From contig CANPWI010000004.1 in the NCBI GenBank assembly GCA_947584125.1, positions 1 through 24,743 of the forward strand: a DNA stretch of 24,743 nucleotides, in the 5' to 3' direction. The DNA is from an uncultured Clostridia bacterium. Its GTDB lineage: Bacteria; Bacillota; Clostridia; TANB77; CAG-508. Below, one piece after another: positions 6,489-13,784 of this stretch (position 1 is its first letter; each line of letters opens with the position of its first letter). The notes below the pieces were generated by a model. The model was not told the DNA's origin. It did not search any database and saw only the letters and a program-made list of their open reading frames with translations. The position numbers were made by a program, and so were the translations under genes.

Positions 6489-8615
6489 TTATAAATGTGT
6501 TACTCTTGCTTTTATTTCTTTTGTTTTTCCTGCATTCCAGAAATTTTCTCCTAAATATCCACAAGTTCTACGAGTTACATTCATTTTTGAATGGTCTTTA
6601 TTTCCACAGTTTGGACATTCCCACTCATTATAATCATTTATAATTATTTCTCCATCAAATCCACATACATGGCAATAATCTGATTTTGTATTAAATTCTG
6701 CGTATTGAATATTATCGTATATAAATTTTACAAGTTCTCTAAGAGCTTTTAAGTTTTTAGACATATTTGGTATTTCTACATAAGATATAGCTCCTCCTGA
6801 TGATAATTTTTGGAATTCGCTTTCAAATTTTAATTTAGAGAATGCATCTATATGTTCTCTTACATCAACATGATAAGAGTTTGTATAATATCCTTTATCT
6901 GTAATGTCTTCTATGCTACCAAATCTTTCTTTGTCTATTCTAGCAAATCTATAACATAAACTTTCTGCTGGTGTTCCATATAATCCAAAACCAAGTCCTG
7001 TTTCTTTTTTCCATTTATTAGTTGTTTCCTCTAAATGTTTCATAACTCTTATTGCAAAATCATGTCCTTCTTCTGTAGTATGAGAAACACCTTTCATTAG
7101 TTTTGTAAGTTCATAAAGTCCAATATATCCAAGTGATATTGTAGAATATCCGTTTTTTAATAATGGATCTATTTTTTCTCCAGCTTCTAGTCTTGCTATT
7201 GCTCCATATCTCCAATGAATTGGGCTAACATCTGATGTTGTTCCTAATAATGCATAATGTCTACACATTAATGCTTCCTTACATAATTCTAGTCTTTCAT
7301 CAAGTAATTTCCAGAATTTATCTTCATCTTTGTCTGCTATTATTCCTATTTGTGGTAAATTGATACTTACAACACCTTGATTAAATCTTCCTTCAAATTT
7401 ATATTTTCCGTCTTTATCTTTCCAAGGTGATAAGAAGCTTCTACATCCCATTGGGCTGAAAACATTTCCTTCATAATTTTCTCTCATTTTTTTAGCTGAT
7501 ATATAATCTGGATACATTCTTTTTGCAGAGCATTTAACAGCAAGTTCTGTTAAATAATCATATTTTCCACCTTTTAAGCAGTTATGCTCATCTAATACAT
7601 AAATTAATTTTGGAAATGCTGGTGTTACATATACACCTTTTTCATTTTTTATACCTTGATATCTTTGTCTTAAAACTTCTTCAATTATCATTGCATTTTC
7701 TTCAATGTATTCATCATCTTTTTCTAAATGTAAGAATAATGTAACAAAAGGAGATTGACCATTAGTTGTCATTAATGTGTTTATTTGATATTGCATTGTT
7801 TGTACACCTGCTGCAACTTCTGTTTTTAGTCTTTGTTGTACTATATCTTCAATAACATCATCTGATAGAGTTCCTTTATATTTTTCTTCAAGGTCTTTTT
7901 TAAATTTGTTATAGCTTTTTCTAACATATTTTCCTAAATGTTTTAAATTTACAGATTGACCACCATATTGGCTACTTGCTACTGCTGCTATAATTTGTGT
8001 TGTAACTGTACATGCAACTTGGAAACTTTTTGGAGATTCTATTAATTTTCCATTCATTACAGTTCCATTATCTAGCATATCTCCAATATTTATTAAACAG
8101 CAGTTAAATATAGGTTGTAAAAAGTAATCTGCATCATGGAAATGTAGTACTCCTTCTTCATGTGCTTTAGTAATTTTTTCTGGTAATAATATTCTTTTTG
8201 TTAGGTCTTTAGATACTTCTCCAGCTATTAAGTCTCTTTGAGTTGATGCAATTATTGCATTTTTATTAGAATTTTCTTCCATTAGTTCTTTATTTGTTTT
8301 TCTAATTAATCCTAATATTGATTCATCTGTTGTATTTTGTTTTCTTACAAGTGCTCTTGTATATCTATATACTATGTATTTTTTTGCTAGTTCAAATTTT
8401 TCCATTTCCATTAATTTTTCTTCTATTATATCTTGAATGTCTTCAACTAGCATTCTTTTTTTGCCTAATTCTTCTATGTATTCAATAATACTATTTATTT
8501 CCTCTTTACCAGCTTTTTCTTTTCTTGAAACCTCTTGATTTGCTTTTTCTATTGCTATTTTTATTTTTTGTCTATCATAATCAACTGCTCTTCCATCTCT
8601 TTTTATAACCTTCAT
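6489..8615 (-). CDS. nrdD: anaerobic (class III) ribonucleoside-triphosphate reductase
   Basis: Oxygen-sensitive glycyl-radical enzyme of 708 residues that reduces ribonucleoside triphosphates to deoxy forms for DNA synthesis. An ATP-cone allosteric domain occupies about 1-90. The catalytic barrel contains NCCLIN and SPMGCRSFLSPW, which carry the expected active-site cysteines. The C-terminal zinc site uses Cys648, Cys651, Cys667 and Cys670. The radical site is Gly686 in RRTCGYLG. All key elements are intact and the length is standard. Start ATG at 8615 follows a GGGGGG ribosome binding site. It is divergent from a Crp/Fnr-type regulator gene; a dyad (8673-8686) centred near -41 of the inferred start site, with no good -35, suggests activator-dependent transcription. 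Downstream is nrdG. Confidence 0.97.
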   Translation of the reverse strand: MKVIKRDGRAVDYDRQKIKIAIEKANQEVSRKEKAGKEEINSIIEYIEELGKKRMLVEDIQDIIEEKLMEMEKFELAKKYIVYRYTRALVRKQNTTDESILGLIRKTNKELMEENSNKNAIIASTQRDLIAGEVSKDLTKRILLPEKITKAHEEGVLHFHDADYFLQPIFNCCLINIGDMLDNGTVMNGKLIESPKSFQVACTVTTQIIAAVASSQYGGQSVNLKHLGKYVRKSYNKFKKDLEEKYKGTLSDDVIEDIVQQRLKTEVAAGVQTMQYQINTLMTTNGQSPFVTLFLHLEKDDEYIEENAMIIEEVLRQRYQGIKNEKGVYVTPAFPKLIYVLDEHNCLKGGKYDYLTELAVKCSAKRMYPDYISAKKMRENYEGNVFSPMGCRSFLSPWKDKDGKYKFEGRFNQGVVSINLPQIGIIADKDEDKFWKLLDERLELCKEALMCRHYALLGTTSDVSPIHWRYGAIARLEAGEKIDPLLKNGYSTISLGYIGLYELTKLMKGVSHTTEEGHDFAIRVMKHLEETTNKWKKETGLGFGLYGTPAESLCYRFARIDKERFGSIEDITDKGYYTNSYHVDVREHIDAFSKLKFESEFQKLSSGGAISYVEIPNMSKNLKALRELVKFIYDNIQYAEFNTKSDYCHVCGFDGEIIINDYNEWECPNCGNKDHSKMNVTRRTCGYLGENFWNAGKTKEIKARVTHL

Positions 8616-8645
8616 TTTGTAACCCCCTATTTTTTTATTGCTTTA

Positions 8646-8651
8646 ATTATA
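8646..8651 (-). promoter_or_regulatory. -10 element of the nrdDG promoter
   Basis: TATAAT on the minus strand, 31 bases upstream of nrdD. The hexamer at the -35 position reads ACAGAA, far from consensus, as expected for an activated promoter. Confidence 0.55.
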
Positions 8652-8671
8652 TAACAGTTTTAATATTTTTC

Positions 8672-8687
8672 TGTTGTAATTGCAACA
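8672..8687. promoter_or_regulatory. dyad 1, candidate Crp/Fnr-family operator (nrdD side)
   Basis: TGTTGTAATTGCAACA, a near-perfect palindrome with one mismatched pair. Its 14-base core GTTGYA-N2-TGCAAC matches dyad 2. Its centre (8679.5) lies about 40-41 bases upstream of the transcription start inferred from the -10 element, the class II activator position. Confidence 0.6.
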
Positions 8688-8892
8688 AATGATATATTTT
8701 TTTAAAAGACAATAGTTTTTGTTTTTTAAAAGCTTTGAAATTACAATATAAATTTTAAATATTACAAATATGTTACAAATAAATCTTTATGTTTTTTTAT
8801 GTTAATGGTTTTTGGGTAAAAATTTTTTAGTTTATTTTTAGGTATTTTTCGACATTTCAAAATAATGTAAATGAAAAATTTTATGTAGTTAT

Positions 8893-8906
8893 GTTGCATT
8901 TGCAAC
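8893..8906. promoter_or_regulatory. dyad 2, candidate operator overlapping the regulator's own -35
   Basis: GTTGCATTTGCAAC, two perfect 6-base arms around TT. The left arm contains the -35 hexamer TTGCAT of the regulator promoter, a position that fits autorepression. Confidence 0.6.
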
Positions 8907-8922
8907 TTTTATGATATATAAT
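8894..8922 (+). promoter_or_regulatory. promoter of the Crp/Fnr-type regulator gene
   Basis: TTGCAT (8894-8899), 17-base spacer, TATAAT (8917-8922). The gene starts 35 bases further on, after AAAGGA. Confidence 0.65.
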
Positions 8923-8957
8923 ATTTTTATAAATTTATGTTATGAAAGGAATTTATT

Positions 8958-9590
8958 ATGATAGATTCATTTAGTATTTCAAATTTTATAGAAAATCTTA
9001 GTAAATCTTGCTCACAAGTACAAAGTAGAGAATTTGAAAAGGGAGAGATTGTAACAACTTATTTGGTTAATCGTAGACAGGTATGTCTTTTGGCTAGTGG
9101 AAGTGTTGATTTAATTAGATATGATTTTAAAGGTAATAAAGATATAGTTGAACATTTTACTCAAAATGCTGTTTTTGGTGAAATATTTTATCAAATAAAT
9201 ACAAATAATGAGCTTTTCTGTATAGCTCGTGAGAAAAGCAAAGTTTTATTTTTTAGTTATGATATTTTTGGTAAAAAGTGCAAAAATAATTGTAAGTTTC
9301 ATCAAGAACTTACTGAAAATTTACCTAATTTAATTTTAAGTAAAATTTCTGATTTGAATTTACGAATTGAATTATTATCAAAAAGAACAATTAGAGAAAA
9401 ACTTTTAAGTTATTTTTCTATACTTTCAGAAAAAACTTTTAGTAATTCTTTTTTACTTCCTTTTTCTCTTACAGACCTTGCTGATTATTTAAGTGTAGAT
9501 AGAAGTGCTATGATGCGTGAATTAAAGCTTCTAAAAGATGATCAAATTATAAAAAAAACAGATAATAAAATCACCCTACTTTTAAAATAG
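8958..9590 (+). CDS. Crp/Fnr-family transcriptional regulator
   Basis: Protein of 210 residues with a cyclic-nucleotide-binding-like beta-roll (about 15-105; GSVDLIRYD and NAVFGEIFY are typical strands and turn), a dimerisation helix (about 120-155) and a C-terminal winged helix with recognition segment LTDLADYLSVDRSAMMREL at 171-189. The cAMP pocket signature is not conserved. Cysteines are at 18, 43, 88, 108 and 112; CKNNCKFH at 108-115 resembles a Cys pair seen in many clostridial members and may sense redox or metal, but this is inference. It is not the four-cysteine FNR arrangement. Divergence from nrdDG and shared dyads in the intergenic region suggest it controls the reductase and itself. 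The stop codon lies within the terminator hairpin shared with ftsH. Confidence 0.88.
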   Translation: MIDSFSISNFIENLSKSCSQVQSREFEKGEIVTTYLVNRRQVCLLASGSVDLIRYDFKGNKDIVEHFTQNAVFGEIFYQINTNNELFCIAREKSKVLFFSYDIFGKKCKNNCKFHQELTENLPNLILSKISDLNLRIELLSKRTIREKLLSYFSILSEKTFSNSFLLPFSLTDLADYLSVDRSAMMRELKLLKDDQIIKKTDNKITLLLK

Positions 9591-9598
9591 GGTGATTT
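9568..9598. terminator. bidirectional terminator between the regulator and ftsH
   Basis: Perfect 11-pair stem (9568-9578 with 9588-9598), 9-base loop, containing the regulator's stop codon. T-rich sequence follows on both strands, better on the minus side, so it serves the convergent genes. Confidence 0.7.
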
Positions 9599-9607
9599 AA
9601 CATATAT

Positions 9608-11419
9608 TTACTCTTCTCCAAAGATTTCAGCAAATTCGTCTCCATCTATTTTTTCTTTTTCTAGTAATACTTTTGCTACTGCATGAAGTTTATCTATATT
9701 TGCTTTTAATATTTCTTCTGCTCTTTTATATGCTTTATCAATTATTTTCTTTGTTTCTACATCTATTACAGCTGCAGTTTCCTCTGAGTAATTTTTGCTT
9801 TGTGCAAAATCTCTTCCTAAAAATACTTCTTCTTGACCTGAACCGAACATTATTGCACCTATAGTATCACTCATACCATATTTTGTAACCATTTCTCTAG
9901 CTATTTTAGATGCTCTTTCTATATCATTACTTGCTCCTGTTGATATATCTCCTAAAATTAGGCTTTCTGCAACTCTACCTCCAAGTAATGATACTATTGT
10001 TTCTTCCATTTCAGATTTTGACATAAATGATTTATCTTCTGTAGGTCTGTACATAGTATATCCTCCTGCCATTCCACGAGGTACTATTGATATTTGATGT
10101 ACAGCATCTTGTGTTGGTAAGAATTTACTAACAACTGCATGACCTGCTTCATGATATGCAACAAGTTTATTTTCTTTTTCACTTCTAACTCTAGTTTTCT
10201 TTTCTGGTCCCATAGTTACTTTAACCATAGCATCTTCAATTTCTGCCATAGATATTTCATGTTTATCTCTTCTAGCTGCAAGTAATGCTGCTTCATTTAA
10301 AACATTTTCAAGGTCTGCTCCTGAAAATCCTGATGTATTTTTTGCAATTGTTTTTAAATCTACATCATCTGAAAGTTTTTTCTTTTTTGCATGAACCTCT
10401 AGTATTTGTTCTCTTGCTAGTACATCTGGTGCTGATACTATAATTTGTCTATCAAATCTACCTGGTCTTAATAATGCTTTATCTAATACATCTGGTCTAT
10501 TTGTTGCTGCAAGCACAATAACTCCTTCATTTGATCCAAATCCGTCCATTTCAACAAGCATTTGGTTTAATGTTTGCTCTCTTTCATCATGTCCTCCTCC
10601 AAGTCCTGCTCCTCTTTGTCTTCCTACAGCATCTATTTCATCTATAAATATTATACAAGGTGCATTCTTTTTAGCTTGTTCAAATAAGTCTCTAACACGA
10701 GATGCTCCAACACCAACAAACATTTCTACGAAATCTGAACCACTTATTATAAAAAATGGTACTCCTGCTTCTCCAGCAACTGCTTTTGCAAGAAGTGTTT
10801 TTCCTGTTCCAGGATGTCCTACAAGTAGTACACCTTTTGGTATTCTTGCACCCATATCTGTAAATTTTTTTGGATTTTTTAAAAATTCTACTATTTCTTG
10901 TAATTCTTCTTTTTCTTCATCTACACCTGCAACATCTTCAAATGTAACTCTTGTTTTTTCTGTTCCATTAATCATTTTAGCTTTGCTTTTGCCAAATGAC
11001 ATTGATTTGCTTCCACCTTGAGCAGAATTATTCATTGTTAATAACCAGAATATTAAGAATATAATTAATATTCCAAATGGTGATAATAAACTTAATATAG
11101 TTACAAATATAGATTGAGATTTTTCTGTTAATTCTATTGAACCATCTTTTAGGTAATTAGTTGAATAATCTATAAAACTATTTAAACTTGGTATATTAAC
11201 CTCTTTTTTGTTATTATTATTTTCTCCTTTTAATGTAACATAAGCTTTAGTTCCATCTGCTGCAATTTCTACTTTTGTTACCTCTCCAGTCTCTATTTTG
11301 CTAATTAAATCTGAATAATTCATTTTATTTTGTGAATTATCAGTGATAGATGTTATAAGTATTATTACAATTACTCCAACAATTAACCATGTTGCTAATG
11401 TCTTTAAACTGTTCTTCAC
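9608..11419 (-). CDS. ftsH: ATP-dependent zinc metalloprotease FtsH
   Basis: Membrane-anchored AAA protease of 603 residues that degrades damaged membrane proteins and regulatory proteins. Two membrane helices (about 8-25 and 107-128) flank a short extracytoplasmic domain. The AAA domain has a Walker A that reads GHPGTGKT (201-208), Walker B IIFIDEID (256-263), and the second region of homology with ATNRPD and RPGRFDRQ (Arg321, Arg324). The protease domain has HEAGH at 423-427 and the third zinc ligand Asp499 in TGASNDI. Start is GTG 11419, eight bases after AGGAGG. The promoter is 11485-11513. The one oddity is His202 in Walker A, where proline is usual. tilS lies upstream; hpt, often found between them, is absent. 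Confidence 0.97.
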   Translation of the reverse strand: MKNSLKTLATWLIVGVIVIILITSITDNSQNKMNYSDLISKIETGEVTKVEIAADGTKAYVTLKGENNNNKKEVNIPSLNSFIDYSTNYLKDGSIELTEKSQSIFVTILSLLSPFGILIIFLIFWLLTMNNSAQGGSKSMSFGKSKAKMINGTEKTRVTFEDVAGVDEEKEELQEIVEFLKNPKKFTDMGARIPKGVLLVGHPGTGKTLLAKAVAGEAGVPFFIISGSDFVEMFVGVGASRVRDLFEQAKKNAPCIIFIDEIDAVGRQRGAGLGGGHDEREQTLNQMLVEMDGFGSNEGVIVLAATNRPDVLDKALLRPGRFDRQIIVSAPDVLAREQILEVHAKKKKLSDDVDLKTIAKNTSGFSGADLENVLNEAALLAARRDKHEISMAEIEDAMVKVTMGPEKKTRVRSEKENKLVAYHEAGHAVVSKFLPTQDAVHQISIVPRGMAGGYTMYRPTEDKSFMSKSEMEETIVSLLGGRVAESLILGDISTGASNDIERASKIAREMVTKYGMSDTIGAIMFGSGQEEVFLGRDFAQSKNYSEETAAVIDVETKKIIDKAYKRAEEILKANIDKLHAVAKVLLEKEKIDGDEFAEIFGEE

Positions 11420-11484
11420 TTTTATTCCTCCTTAACAGTTAGATTTTATTAATCTAAATCTAGCTTTTAAATTTTTATTTACAA

Positions 11485-11513
11485 ATCTTAACATATATTA
11501 TAAACATTTTCAA
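11485..11513 (-). promoter_or_regulatory. promoter of ftsH
   Basis: Minus strand TTGAAA (11513-11508), 17-base spacer, TAAGAT (11490-11485). Confidence 0.6.
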
Positions 11514-11576
11514 TAGTTTTTTATAAGTTTTTTTGTCGCAATTTAGCTTGTATGTAAGGTTTGCTTACGGATACTC

Positions 11577-12569
11577 TTAATTGCATATATAAAAAATTTT
11601 TTTATTTTTTACTAAAACTTTTACTTTTTTGTTAGGAATTAAAAATTTATTACCAATATTATTATTACAAAGTTTAATTATATCTTGTATATGTATTTTT
11701 TCTATTCCTTGTGATGAACCAAATAATTCATTAATAGTATATAACACTAATCTATTTTTTATAACCTCATCTTTGGAATTAAATGCTTTTAAATCTAATA
11801 TAATCTCATTTTGTTTTTTCTCAATTAATACATCTTTATATGCTTCTTTCGTCATTTTTTCTATATAATCATTCTCTTTTTTAGCTATATCTGATAATCT
11901 GTTTATTGTATCAATAAAATTAGGATTAAATTCCTTTTCTATATACGGAATAAGCATATTTCTAACTTTATTTCTTGTATATACATTTTCAAAATTCGTT
12001 TTATCAATTCTTGGATTAAGATTATTTTCTTTACAGTATTTTTCTATTTCTTCTCTTTTTATATTTATTAATGGTCTTATATATTTTTTATCTCTAATTG
12101 CTTCAATTCCTTTTAATCCTTGTGGGCCTGTTCCTCTTAAAATGTTCATCATTACAGTTTCAGCATTATCATTTTTGGTATGAGCTGTTGCAATTTTTGT
12201 GGCATTTACATTATTTAATACCTCATCAAAAAAATCATACCTTGCTTTTCTTCCCATTTCCTCTGTTCCTATTTTTTTCTCTTTTGCTATTTTTAAAATA
12301 TCAAATCTTTTTGAAAAAAATAAAATACCATATTTGTCACAATATTCCTTAACATATAATTCATCACTTATTGCTTCTTCTCTAATTCCATGATTTATAT
12401 GTGCTACTACTATTTCAAAATTAAAACCTAGCTTTTTTTCATTTTTAATTTCATAAAGTATATTTAATAAACTCATAGAATCAGGTCCACCTGATACTCC
12501 TACTACAATTTTATCCTCTGCTTCAATTAAATTATTATCTTTTATTGTTTTTAATACTTTTTCTTTCAT
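11577..12569 (-). CDS. tilS: tRNA(Ile)-lysidine synthase, short form
   Basis: ATP-dependent enzyme that converts cytidine 34 of the CAU-anticodon isoleucine tRNA to lysidine, so that it reads AUA. The PP-loop SGGPDS lies at about 26-31, and the HxNHGIREE and TAHTKNDNAETV segments of the N-terminal domain are present. The protein ends after the linker/substrate-binding region (final NKKVKVLVKNKKIFYICN) with about 330 residues. The usual C-terminal domain that brings Firmicute TilS to about 450 or more residues is missing. Two ATGs compete: 12581 has no ribosome binding site, whereas 12569 follows GGAG at six bases, so I chose 12569. It lies upstream of ftsH in the common order but with hpt missing. 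Divergent from it is an initiator tRNA. Confidence 0.9.
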   Translation of the reverse strand: MKEKVLKTIKDNNLIEAEDKIVVGVSGGPDSMSLLNILYEIKNEKKLGFNFEIVVAHINHGIREEAISDELYVKEYCDKYGILFFSKRFDILKIAKEKKIGTEEMGRKARYDFFDEVLNNVNATKIATAHTKNDNAETVMMNILRGTGPQGLKGIEAIRDKKYIRPLINIKREEIEKYCKENNLNPRIDKTNFENVYTRNKVRNMLIPYIEKEFNPNFIDTINRLSDIAKKENDYIEKMTKEAYKDVLIEKKQNEIILDLKAFNSKDEVIKNRLVLYTINELFGSSQGIEKIHIQDIIKLCNNNIGNKFLIPNKKVKVLVKNKKIFYICN

Positions 12570-12657
12570 AAGGCTCTCCATTAGTAATTATTTTTATGAT
12601 TTCGACCTTCTATTTATTTTATATTTTCCTCTTTTTTTATTTTTTACGCATTTTTTA

Positions 12658-12686
12658 TTGACAAACTTCATATAATATATTATACT
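12658..12686 (+). promoter_or_regulatory. strong promoter of the initiator tRNA gene
   Basis: TTGACA (12658-12663), 17-base spacer, TATACT (12681-12686), ending 16 bases before the mature tRNA. Confidence 0.8.
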
Positions 12687-12702
12687 ATATAAAGTTATAC
12701 AT

Positions 12703-12778
12703 CGCGAGGTGGAGCAGTTGGCAGCTCGTCGGGCTCATAACCCGAAGGTCGCAGGTTCGAGTCCTGCCTTCGCAACCA
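12703..12778 (+). tRNA. initiator tRNA-fMet (anticodon CAT), CCA encoded
   Basis: A full cloverleaf of 76 bases: acceptor 5' strand CGCGAGG, anticodon loop CTCATAA, T arm GCAGG-TTCGAGT-CCTGC, and encoded CCA. Two hallmarks mark it as initiator rather than elongator: a C1.A72 mismatch at the top of the acceptor stem, and three consecutive G-C pairs in the anticodon stem (GGG/CCC). It closely resembles the E. coli initiator. Its own promoter and terminator make it a single-gene transcript. Confidence 0.96.
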
Positions 12779-12785
12779 ATATTAT

Positions 12786-12823
12786 AACAGAGATTTAGCT
12801 TTTTTGCAAATCTCTGTTTTTTT
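12786..12823 (+). terminator. terminator of the tRNA gene
   Basis: Stem of 11 pairs (12786-12796 with 12808-12818) followed by a run of T residues to 12823. It abuts the stop codon of the convergent LOG-family gene. Confidence 0.85.
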
Positions 12824-12824
12824 C

Positions 12825-13370
12825 TTAATTATTATATAAATTGTCTAAATAATTTATTGCTTCTTCCAATGAATTGGCTATAAAATAAAGATTTTTACAA
12901 TTTTTATCTGCAAGTTCTTCTTCATATATTTTATCAAGCATTTCAAATAGTGGTCTAAAATAATTATCAACATTAAAAATTATAATTGGAATATTTAATT
13001 TATTTGTTCTTTTTGTTTCAATTGCTGTCATAATCTCATCTACAGTTCCTATTCCTCCTGGAAGAAAGAATAATGCATCTGATAAATTCATAAAAAAATC
13101 TTTTCTTTGACACACAGTATCAAATACATATACCTTTTCATAAGATTTATTTTTCAAACATTCTGTATACTCTTTTGTTGTAGTAACATATATTTTACTT
13201 GAATCTTTATTAACAACTTTTGAATATGTTTTACCTACTAGCCCTTTTTCACATCCACAAAAAACAAGATTGTGTTTTTTTTCTACTATAAAATTTCCTA
13301 CATCTTCTGCAATTTTTATATAATTTTGATTTTCTGTATCATTTGATGCTCCCCCTACAAAAATATTCAT
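12825..13370 (-). CDS. LOG-family protein (lysine decarboxylase-like fold)
   Basis: Protein of 181 residues with a Rossmann-like nucleotide-binding fold. It opens with FVGGAS and carries the LOG motif PGGIGTVDE at 104-112, with a basic pair Arg89-Lys90 just before it. Plant and bacterial LOG proteins hydrolyse nucleoside 5'-monophosphates, releasing ribose 5-phosphate; which nucleotide this one uses cannot be told. Older annotations call the family lysine decarboxylase, which is misleading. It starts 16 bases after the XRE-type gene stop and has a GAAAGGA ribosome binding site, so both are probably one operon under the 13739-13767 promoter. Confidence 0.85.
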   Translation of the reverse strand: MNIFVGGASNDTENQNYIKIAEDVGNFIVEKKHNLVFCGCEKGLVGKTYSKVVNKDSSKIYVTTTKEYTECLKNKSYEKVYVFDTVCQRKDFFMNLSDALFFLPGGIGTVDEIMTAIETKRTNKLNIPIIIFNVDNYFRPLFEMLDKIYEEELADKNCKNLYFIANSLEEAINYLDNLYNN

Positions 13371-13386
13371 TAGTATCCATCCTTTC

Positions 13387-13683
13387 TTATTTATTATCTT
13401 TATCTAATGGTACAACTCTTAAAGTGTATCCCATAGGATATAACATTTTTATTAATGTACTTGTTCTAGGTGAATTTACATATTTTTCAATCCTTGCAAT
13501 TACAGGTTGTTTTATTCCGCTTTTTTGGCTTAATTCTCTTTGGGTTAATTTGTTTTTCTTCCTTGCTTCAATCGTTGCTTTTATTATATCCATCTCTAGC
13601 TGTATTTCTGCTTCCTGTTCTGATGTTATGTTCATACTTTTTCTAACTTCTTTCCATGTTTTATATGATAAATTATTTTTCAC
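13387..13683 (-). CDS. XRE/HigA-like helix-turn-helix protein
   Basis: DNA-binding protein of 98 residues. The N-terminal 30 residues are charged and helical, and an XRE helix-turn-helix spans about 36-88, with LTQRELSQKSGI as the first HTH helix and turn and KQPVIARIE (59-67) as the recognition helix. The C-terminal YTLRVVPL strand is common in HigA-type antitoxins. No RelE/HigB toxin gene lies on either side, so it is an orphan regulator or solitary antitoxin. Start is GTG 13683 after AAGGAGGAG. Its promoter contains an inverted repeat (13742-13757) overlapping the -10, a likely autoregulatory operator. The LOG-family gene follows at 16 bases. Confidence 0.8.
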   Translation of the reverse strand: MKNNLSYKTWKEVRKSMNITSEQEAEIQLEMDIIKATIEARKKNKLTQRELSQKSGIKQPVIARIEKYVNSPRTSTLIKMLYPMGYTLRVVPLDKDNK

Positions 13684-13738
13684 AATTGACTCCTCCTTAT
13701 AAAATTTTCTAAATTTCTCCTATCCATATTGTATTCTT

Positions 13739-13767
13739 ATTATAACATATTTGTTATCAAAATTCAA
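13739..13767 (-). promoter_or_regulatory. promoter with operator-like repeat, XRE-LOG operon
   Basis: Minus strand TTGAAT (13767-13762), 17-base spacer, TATAAT (13744-13739). The inverted repeat ATAACA-N4-TGTTAT (13742-13757) overlaps the -10 and spacer and is a candidate binding site for the XRE protein. Confidence 0.65.
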
Positions 13768-13784
13768 TATTTTTATATATTTTT

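Larger units (their letters stand above)
8616..8957. promoter_or_regulatory. nrdD / crp-fnr divergent control region
   Basis: This 342-base AT-rich non-coding stretch separates divergent nrdD and the Crp/Fnr-type gene. It contains the nrdD -10 (TATAAT, 8651-8646 minus), dyad 1 (8673-8686), dyad 2 (8893-8906) and the regulator's promoter (8894-8922 plus). Between the dyads I see only A/T-rich sequence and no small gene. I found no sequence close to the NrdR box. Confidence 0.7.

Noticed and set aside
8616..8957. NrdR boxes upstream of nrdD
   Set aside because: No pair of sequences close to the ACAC-W-ATAT-W-type NrdR box was found; the clear dyads are of another type.
12825..13683. HigBA toxin-antitoxin system
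   Set aside because: The partner of the HigA-like protein has a PGGxGT LOG motif and no RelE/HigB features.
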